A stretch of DNA of 64,000 nucleotides from Hermetia illucens. Its lineage: Eukaryota > Arthropoda > Insecta > Diptera > Stratiomyidae. Position numbers and translations under genes: made by a program. The notes beneath the pieces are model-generated. The model had not been told where the DNA came from, made no database searches, and was given only the letters and a program-made list of their open reading frames with translations. Of this stretch, positions 57,420-64,000 are shown one piece after another. Within the stretch, counting starts at the first letter, position 1. The number at the start of each line of letters is the position of its first letter. The stretch is taken from NCBI RefSeq assembly GCF_905115235.1, contig NC_051855.1, positions 12,576,388-12,640,387 on the forward strand, in the 5' to 3' direction.

Positions 57420-58127
57420 CGAGACATTCAGCTAGTAGTCGGCGCCATTTTGACGTTTCATACTTAATAAACAAGTTCCCGACGTTGTTTTGCCTCCCTT
57501 TCGTCGCTGTATGTTTACGGTCGCGTTTCATCCTACAAAATAATCCTCGTAAAGTTCCCGGATTCTAAATTCAAATATTGCAAAGCATAAAGAAAACCCC
57601 TGCCATCTAAAATGATTATAAAATTAATTAAAAAGTGATCGGATCGAGATAATATCGGGTGGGAACGCGTGTGACTGACGCCCACGCATCGAAGCGACGA
57701 GCGAGCGCCACCGTTTCGTTTCGACAAATCATACGTACGTGCGGCGTAACTGCATGACAAATAATTGTGTCAGCCTCGGGGGTGGACAAAAACGGAATCA
57801 GGGAAATTGTTATCCAAAGAAAAACAATTTTCTTGCGCGATCGCGAACATGTTATGCAAGCAAAGAGCAACCTGCAATTGTATGCGAAGGCGTCGGGTGA
57901 TCTCTGCAAAAAGGATGTGTCGCATTTGAGTGTTTTTATGGAAGTTTGTATGTAAATTGCGCCACTCGAATCGATGGACTGTTGGATTTATTGTTTTGAC
58001 GCCGCAAGGGTGGCCGCCACCGGCTCGGTTGTGTTGTTATTGTCAGGCTATCGGGGGATGGTGGAGTGAGTGAAATTTTTGGTGATTCAAGGAAAATATA
58101 ACTTGGCCGGTGGTAGTTGCAGAAGCG
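57420..58127 (+). promoter_or_regulatory. possible promoter and non-coding first exon of a plus-strand gene
   Basis: CpG-rich sequence unlike the flanking mobile DNA, with many CG dinucleotides and purine/pyrimidine strings as in insect 5' exons. It ends at a strong splice donor (AGCG, then GTAAGTC) at 58127/58128. No conserved coding frame is seen. A candidate next exon begins near 63.78 kb, which would put the transposon mosaic in its first intron. Inference only. Confidence 0.3.
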
Positions 58128-58489
58128 GTAAGTCGTCTTTTCATTTTATAGTTTCATTTTCACCAGGCAGAGAAGCAGGAGTTTACCATATTCTCATAAA
58201 TAACCATAAACAGTTGTTCCATATGAAGATGCAAACCACCTCCCCATCCTCAGAGAACTAACCAGGAACCATTTGTCACATTACTTCAGGCTTGTCCCCG
58301 AATTCTCCCGCCTTGCGGAGCTTTCAAATCAGAGATTTCCTTCCATCAAACGTTAGGGAAGAGGAGGAAGGGAACTGTCAGCTCAAGGAACCCCGGCCAT
58401 CCAGCCCCTCCACTGGCCAAGCTCTATCTTCTTTGCAACGAGAAGAACCTGGACGTAATGGGCGACACCGCTCCACCTGCCAGCGCTCC

Positions 58490-61440
58490 TTAGCATCCCC
58501 TCGACAATGTTGTCTGGAGAGAAATCCTCTGTAAGCTACCGACGATTCCCATCCCACCTTTCACAAGAAAAAAGGTGTGAGGGGCGTCGTCCACAACTCC
58601 ATCACAAAACACATAATCAGGAGATCGGACCTTTCCAATCTTATGCAGGTAAGACTGGAAACCTCCAAGAAATGATGGTCCTGGGGGTTTAACGTGAGTA
58701 CCTGCCATGTAGGCATAATCCCACGGTCCCCTTTGGACACGGATTGATTTGGAGACCACAATCAGAGCCCCGCCAGCAGGCTCAGCATTCATAGCAATGG
58801 ATGCATCTCTGTCGCAACTAAGGGGTACCTCACCCGAGTTGTACAACGCGACTCCACGCTTGAGCTCCAAGGAGCTCTGCCTGCTATGTAGGCATAATCA
58901 CAACCACCATGAACTTCGCACAAGGAGGCCAACCGCAAATAACCGGTACGGGAGCACTTCTTCCAGGAATTCTCCTGGAGCATATGCTCTCAGACGGCTT
59001 ATCCCGGTTCCCATGAGATGAGTCCCTTGCAGACCCGGATCTGATCGCCCTCCTCGAGTACGTCGGGTCGGCGCCCCCCATGGGAAACGAAATGGTCAGT
59101 CTTATCATGTTTCCGCCACAGCCACGCTCCTAAGTTGCTAATGAGCCAGGCAGTCCACCTGCCCCTTGGCTCATTTTGCCAGGAGAGTTGCCACTCGGTA
59201 AGGATACGTTGACGTTCTTCACGGGCGCCCATCTCTTTTAAGTTCTCGCCCTTACAGCGGTAGATAGCTTTACGCTCCTTGGCAAGGAAGGCAACGGGGA
59301 TCACTCCCGCAGTCACCATCGATGCCGATTCTGAGACAGTGCGATAAACAGACGCCACTGGTTAAGCTTCCCGTCTCTGCATTTGAGCCAGGCGCTTACG
59401 ATGTACCTCCTTGTCAGGGACATGAGCTCATGCCTCCGCGTCATAGAGCAGAACCGACTGCGTTGCTCCCATAAGGAGATGTCTCCTAGTAGATATAGGG
59501 CCCCCAACATTCACCATTGGCCAACTCAAGACCAAGACTACAGCTGCAGTCCTGTCCGCTGTAGTGTAAAAGCCCACCTTTGAGTCAAGAATCACTCCAA
59601 GGTACTTTACCGCTGGTTTTGTCCCGACCCGTTTTCTTTACGCCTGTCCAATAGTGAGTCCGGCAACAAGTGCCGCAACGTCGTATGCATAACCGACTAG
59701 GCGCGAGCCTCAGCAGACTATCGTAGGAAGCGTTCCAGAGGTCCCGTGCTAGGATGGGTCCCTGTGCTACTCCCGACGTGACCTCAATCGTCTCTGACCC
59801 TCCAGCGTTTCATAAAGCTGGGAGCGGTTCGTCAGATAGTTAGTCAATATCCGCAAGAGATAGTTTGGCACGTAGAAAGTATAGCGTGCCTAAAATGTAT
59901 TTCCATCTTACGGAATTAAAGGCGTTTCTGACGTCAAGCGTTACGAAGAGCACCGCTCGTCGAACGGCGTCCACGACTTGCATGAAAACAGTGGATCTCC
60001 CTGCTCTAAAGCCCAACTGCCTTGGGGACAAGTCTTCGGTAGCACGTATCGTTTCAGCGAGTCTACTAGTGTGGTGGTGTGAAGACGGCAACACAGGGTC
60101 GCTTTTTCCTTTGCCACCTTCCAACCTCTTTCAGGCAAGCGTTGAATACGCCGAGCAGGAGGTCTGGCAGATTTTGGAATACCAGTTTGTATACCTTTGC
60201 TGAAATACCGCCAACCAGAACTCGCCATTCGTGCACCAATGACTCCGACGCGAAGGTTACGTCTGGAATGTTTCCCTCTCACGCTGGGCGGTGGAACGTT
60301 GGAGTGGATCTGGTGTTTAAAACTACCAGTCCTGTTCTGGCCGCCATTTCCAGAATTCGTTTCCCTCTGGAGTCTAGGTGAGGTGTGCTCCATTCAAGTG
60401 CTCTGGCATTGAAGTCATCCCCGAGCAGGATCGGCCCATCTGTGCCTAAGATAGCAAAGCGAACTGCCTTAGTAACTGGTGAGCGGTTGCGCTCCGATGC
60501 CTATTGATTTAGAGGATGCGAATCGTGTTGACCGCGTCCTAATTCTTTCCAGTTCTGCTCTTAAGACTAGACATCGCCCCTAGGCCACTGTGCGCGCAAC
60601 GCTCTCATCAGACGCGTGGCGCTCCCACTTTCGTTGCAGGTATTCACTTTATGGCCTGCCTGATCGCATTTACGGCATGTTGTCCAGAACGTAACTTTAT
60701 TTGTTGTCCTCGGGCGTAGACTTCTGCTCCGCTATTTTCGGGTTTGATCTTGTAACGAATTACACTGAGGACTTCCGCAGAAGTCTTGTCTTCTCTCGTC
60801 TTAATAAACAGAGTTGGCGGTCTAGTCCTCCTCCGTCTCCTCCACTTTCTCTTTTGAGCCCTGGAGAGTATCTGCGTGAAGTCTCCTTCAGATGCCCCTT
60901 CCTCTTTTCGTTTTTCTCCCCAGTTCGCTTTGCAATGGGCTGTCTGTGATTCGTTTGGCGCTCGAGTGTTTTCATCGGGAGGCGCGGTTGTTTCTGCTTC
61001 CCGCCGATTTTCTCTTACTCTCCATGTTCGCCTCTAATATGAAATTCTGTCCAGGAGCTCCAGCAGCCCGTTTTTCATCCCTTTGCTGACGTTGTTCTGG
61101 AGGAACGTCGCTGATGGCATACGCTTCACAACTGCCGCGCTTTTATTAATAAACCTTTCCTCTTCAACTTTCCCCAGAGTACTCGACAGCGCTTTCATTC
61201 AGCTTATATCCGAAACCATTTGGTTAGCTTCGGCAGTTTCCACTGTGCCTCTTTCCGCAACTATAGCACTGCGGGGTACTGTTTGGGTTCTCGTCTCCGT
61301 TGTCGCATCACTTTGCGAGACTTCTCCTCAATTGGTGCATCTCGGTGTCTCGTCGGGCATTTCAGCCCTTGCTGCGTCCTTTGCTGGGCGCAGGGGTGAG
61401 TGACGCATTTTCGTGCTGCGTATAAATGTAGCCAACTCAC
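58490..61440 (-). mobile_element. R1-like LINE, nearly whole in layout, split by a repeat insertion
   Basis: Read right to left on the minus strand. A gag-like ORF1 starts near 61440 and runs to about 60540, with RPPTLFIKTREDKTSAEVLS and a CCHC knuckle near 60650 (CRKCDQAGHKVNTC). ORF2 RT pieces lie at about 60400-59840 (IRATEDLSPRQLGFRAGRST, then FVTLDVRNAFNSVRWKYILG). The C-terminal part lies at 59358-59085 (ASVYRTVSESASMVTAGVIP, then NLGAWLWRKHDKTDHF), and the last piece (FQSYLHKIGKVRSPDYVFCD) lies at 58670-58600. The endonuclease is largely missing. The C-terminus is cut at about 58665-59085 by another repeat. Several frame changes in ORF2. Confidence 0.85.
58665..59085 (-). repeat. unclassified repeat, copy 2, inserted in the R1-like LINE
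   Basis: This block interrupts the R1 ORF2 C-terminus between TDHF and FQSYLHKIG. About 220 bases of it match 42120-42400 in reverse orientation. TATGTAGGCATAATC-like motifs occur twice within it (near 58710 and 58885), so it may contain an internal duplication. Its class is unknown. Confidence 0.65.
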
Positions 61441-61499
61441 TCTCCATTCCCACTATCTCCTCGTTCGTTTTGTTTGCGTTCGCTATTCAATTTTTTTCC

Positions 61500-62190
61500 C
61501 AGCGCATTGGGTGCAAAGGAGCGGGCCGGGTCAGGATCGGGTATACCGCCGGGGATAAAGCCCCTACCCCAGTTCCCAGAGGCCTGACCTATGATCAACT
61601 GATCCCGGAATTCACGGACGGATCAGAGCACAGTCCTGGCAACGCGGTCTACTAATACCGGTTCAATGCACACTACTCGACCAGGGCCCCGAATGGGCTG
61701 GTTGCCCATTTCACGCCTCAACTATAACCACCAACCCACATCACCCCATCGGCGTGTATCGGTCATTAGCAGTTCGCTCTTCACAGAGAAACTTTCTCAA
61801 AGTTACTTCGTACAAGTGATCGATGTTCAACTTAGGGGGGTTGCAGTTCCCCAACTCTGAGAATTGGCGGACGCAACACGTAAGCGACCATCAGATAGTG
61901 ATCTCTTTCGAGGTCGTTATCAGTGCCCCTTTTGTTACGCAGATCCAGAGGACAACTCCTAAATCTACTGCCGGCCGTGAAGTGGTCCATCTAATTGCTC
62001 GTACGACGTCGGTCAGTTTAAACCCAACTGACCTGTTGGAACAATGTGCCACCAATGATGAGGCGGTGAAAGTTGCGGAAATCTACAGGCATCCCACCAT
62101 TATGTTTACGGTCACCAAGACCATGCATTCAGATCACTCATCACGATCACAATGTCCACTTTAGGAACTTGTGGGATTCAGGGCATCGTT
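61500..62190. other. gap: unassigned mobile-like DNA
   Basis: A plus-strand EFTDGSEHSPGNAVY near 61605 resembles the start of a retroelement RNase H, but nothing follows it. The rest is not assigned. Confidence 0.35.
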
Positions 62191-62199
62191 TAACTTCCC

Positions 62200-62600
62200 T
62201 CTATCATTCGCGAAACTCGGTCAGTGCAACGTAACATGCTCCGAATCCTCGGGCGACGCATTCGGGACAGTTTGGGGACTCATCCAATCCGAAGCGATAC
62301 AAGTACCTCCTGTATCCAACGTGTCCCGTACGGAATTGCGTTAGGTGGAAATTTAATTGTCCATGCTTCCGCTCGACCGATCTTTCAATACACGGGATCA
62401 GCGTATGGGTCTAGCGGCCTTTTACAGAATTACCCCACTGTTGATACCATCTTCTGTACATTTCCTTCTTAGTGGCTTTTAGGAAGCCCGCAGTCACTTC
62501 GGCCGGATTCACTTCACTTCTCCGATAGAGACAGTGTGCCTCATTCGCTAGAAGATCCAAGGGAATCATCCCCGCGATGACACACTGCCTCACCTGACAC
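62200..62600 (-). mobile_element. R1-like LINE relic: ORF2 C-terminal part
   Basis: On the minus strand: VIAGMIPLDLLANEAHCLYR, then KKEMYRRWYQQWGNSVKGR. A decayed AEAWTIKFPPNA follows, then a YRRYLYRFGLDESPNCPEC-like stretch. Same lineage as the plus-strand relic at 47.0-49.0 kb (AEAWRIKLPPNV at the same place). Confidence 0.7.
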
Positions 62601-62849
62601 GGTCTTATATGTACTGCACACCCTCAACGCGATTAGCCGGTATGCCGAAGTTACCCTTCCCTGGTTCACTGTGTTATGCAGTGCGCGTTTCCCTACGTTC
62701 TCACCTAATTCCACTTGCCCACCCCCAAGAACCGCATAACGCATCCACCGAGGGTTCTCTTATTCGCACGAAGGGGCGCGCCTATCAGCACTAATCAGCA
62801 ACGACATATCAAGCCAGTTGGTGTGGAGTTGTCATCAGGTGCTGCTGAA

Positions 62850-63375
62850 ACTTGGCCGACTGAACGAAAACTTCCTGACGTGGGTGCAGGGCATTAAACA
62901 AATGCTGGTAATAAGGAGGCTGACAGACTGGCTCGCTAAGGGTTCAGATCCATTGTCAAGTCTATTCTGAAGGGTGAAATTGCAAGGATTCACGCAGCTG
63001 TGTGGAGAAATTCGAACTCTTGTCGGCAGGCGAAAATCCTTGTGAAAGAAGCTGGGGCGGCAAGAGCGGCATTTTTGTTGTCCCTCAATAAGTGGGACAT
63101 GAAAACTCTAATAGGGCTTTTAACGGGACACTGATCCTTAAAGAACCATATGAAAAAGATCCGGGTGGAGGCTTCGGCTATTTGCAATGAATTTGAGGAG
63201 GAGGAGGACGAGACCACCCTGCACTTCATATGCTCAAATGAAGACACCTTGGTATGGTTTTCTTTAACGAAAAATTTGCACACTTTCTACTTCTGGGAAG
63301 CCATTGGATATGCGATTTACGGAGGTATTACAATGGGCCTAACAAAGGCCTGAGTGTTCGGAGCTGCGGCTCCGT
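62850..63375 (+). mobile_element. I/LOA-type LINE relic: RNase H end and C-terminus
   Basis: A decayed GNKEADRLA motif near 62915 is followed by LVKEAGAARAAFLLSLNKWD, then KTLIGLLTGH, then SLKNHMKKIRVEASAICNEF and a decayed DETTLHFIC. These are the C-terminal 'LLTGH ... H' region of RNase H-bearing LINEs; compare the relic at 17.5 kb. Two or more frame breaks. Confidence 0.75.
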
Positions 63376-63776
63376 CCCCAGTAATCTAAAAACTAAACTA
63401 ACTCAGTACCTTTCTGTCATATGTTTTGAATGTATAACTTTTTCGCTTTTGACCATACTGACGCCGATTCCTGGCTGGCGTAATTTTTCATTTTTCATTT
63501 TCATGTTGTTTTCTGTAGGATTCCTACACTTTCTTTTCATCCCAGCATGTTCCTCATCAACTGCCATTTTGAACCAACGTGTGATGAAAGCTTGAACCTT
63601 TAGCCCCTTTCTAGCCTTCTCAGGTTTAACTCTTTGAATTTACTTCACAGAAACTCATCGAACTTATGTTTCATCCGACCTTTGAACTTCTACAAAACCT
63701 CAACCGATTCATACGCTATCACCAGTCCTTTCGCTTAAGAAAGGACACGTGATCAATCGCAACTACTCGCAACAGT

Positions 63777-64000
63777 ATGATTATCCTCCTTTGTTGGCTA
63801 GAAATTTTCAAAAGCGACGCTGTACCTGTAACATCTTCCACAAAACTTGCCTGCCTGCTTCTTATGGGTTTTGTTATAACAATAAATGGCGTGGATTCAT
63901 CAGAGCGTCGGTTACCTAATGTTCAGCTACAGTTAGACGGCAAAACATCGCAGACGGACGGTGAACATCTCCTAGTGGATCGTAGATCACTTGCGGAACC
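63777..64000 (+). CDS. possible first coding exon, runs off the right edge
   Basis: Open from the ATG at 63777 to the end of the window (74 codons and counting), preceded by an in-frame TGA at about 63751. It contains a hydrophobic run (LACLLLMGFVITING) that could be a late signal peptide or a membrane segment, followed by a hydrophilic stretch (SSERRLPNVQLQLDGKTSQT). No family recognised. An alternative is that an exon starts at an acceptor such as GGCTAG near 63803. It could follow the non-coding exon proposed at 57.4-58.1 kb. Confidence 0.3.
   Translation, partial: MIILLCWLEIFKSDAVPVTSSTKLACLLLMGFVITINGVDSSERRLPNVQLQLDGKTSQTDGEHLLVDRRSLAE

Overview
This is insect nuclear DNA, most likely from a fly with a large, repeat-rich genome. 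The evidence is four spliced host genes with short fly-type introns (58, 74, 72 and 117 bases among them), a mauritiana-type mariner, many degraded R1/I/LOA/RTE-like LINE pieces, a tRNA-derived SINE with a TAA-type tail, and remnants of Ty3/gypsy and BEL/Pao elements. The species cannot be named from the sequence alone.

Layout. 1-840: the 3' part of a mariner transposon cut by the window edge. 0.8-33.8 kb: no host coding exon that I can support. This is AT-rich unique DNA interrupted by LINE relics (2.8-5.5, 13.5-18.3, 19.4-21.3, 24.5-26.6, 27.7-30.8 kb), three copies of one SINE, a long fold-back repeat at 7.1-7.4 kb and a shorter one at 21.5 kb. A CpG-rich block at 10.7-11.3 kb could be a promoter with a non-coding exon. 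33.9-39.4 kb: a homodimeric kinesin-2 gene (KIF17/OSM-3 type, plus strand) whose third intron holds a Ty3/gypsy fossil. 39.4-43.7 kb: a BEL/Pao fossil and LINE relics. 44.5-46.3 kb: an unrecognised four-exon gene on the minus strand, convergent with the kinesin. 47.0-49.9 kb: an R1-like LINE and a gypsy gag fossil. 51.2-52.3 kb: the tiny two-exon SERP1/RAMP4 gene (minus strand). 53.2-54.6 kb: LINE relics and a tandem duplication. 54.9-55.9 kb: coatomer epsilon (plus strand). 56.4-63.4 kb: a dense LINE/BEL mosaic, mostly R1-like on the minus strand. It is bracketed by a possible 5' exon (57.4-58.1 kb) and a possible first coding exon that runs off the right edge.

The recognised host genes are housekeeping or structural. 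Coatomer epsilon acts in Golgi-to-ER vesicle coats. RAMP4 sits at the ER translocon. KIF17-type kinesin moves along microtubules, classically in cilia. They are not an operon or a pathway cluster; each is an independently transcribed gene separated by transposon-rich DNA. I found no prokaryote-like defence or biosynthetic system. The least explained items are the unrecognised gene at 44.5-46.3 kb with its 36-base minisatellite, the fold-back at 7.1-7.4 kb, and an unclassified repeat shared by 42.1-42.4 and 58.7-59.1 kb.
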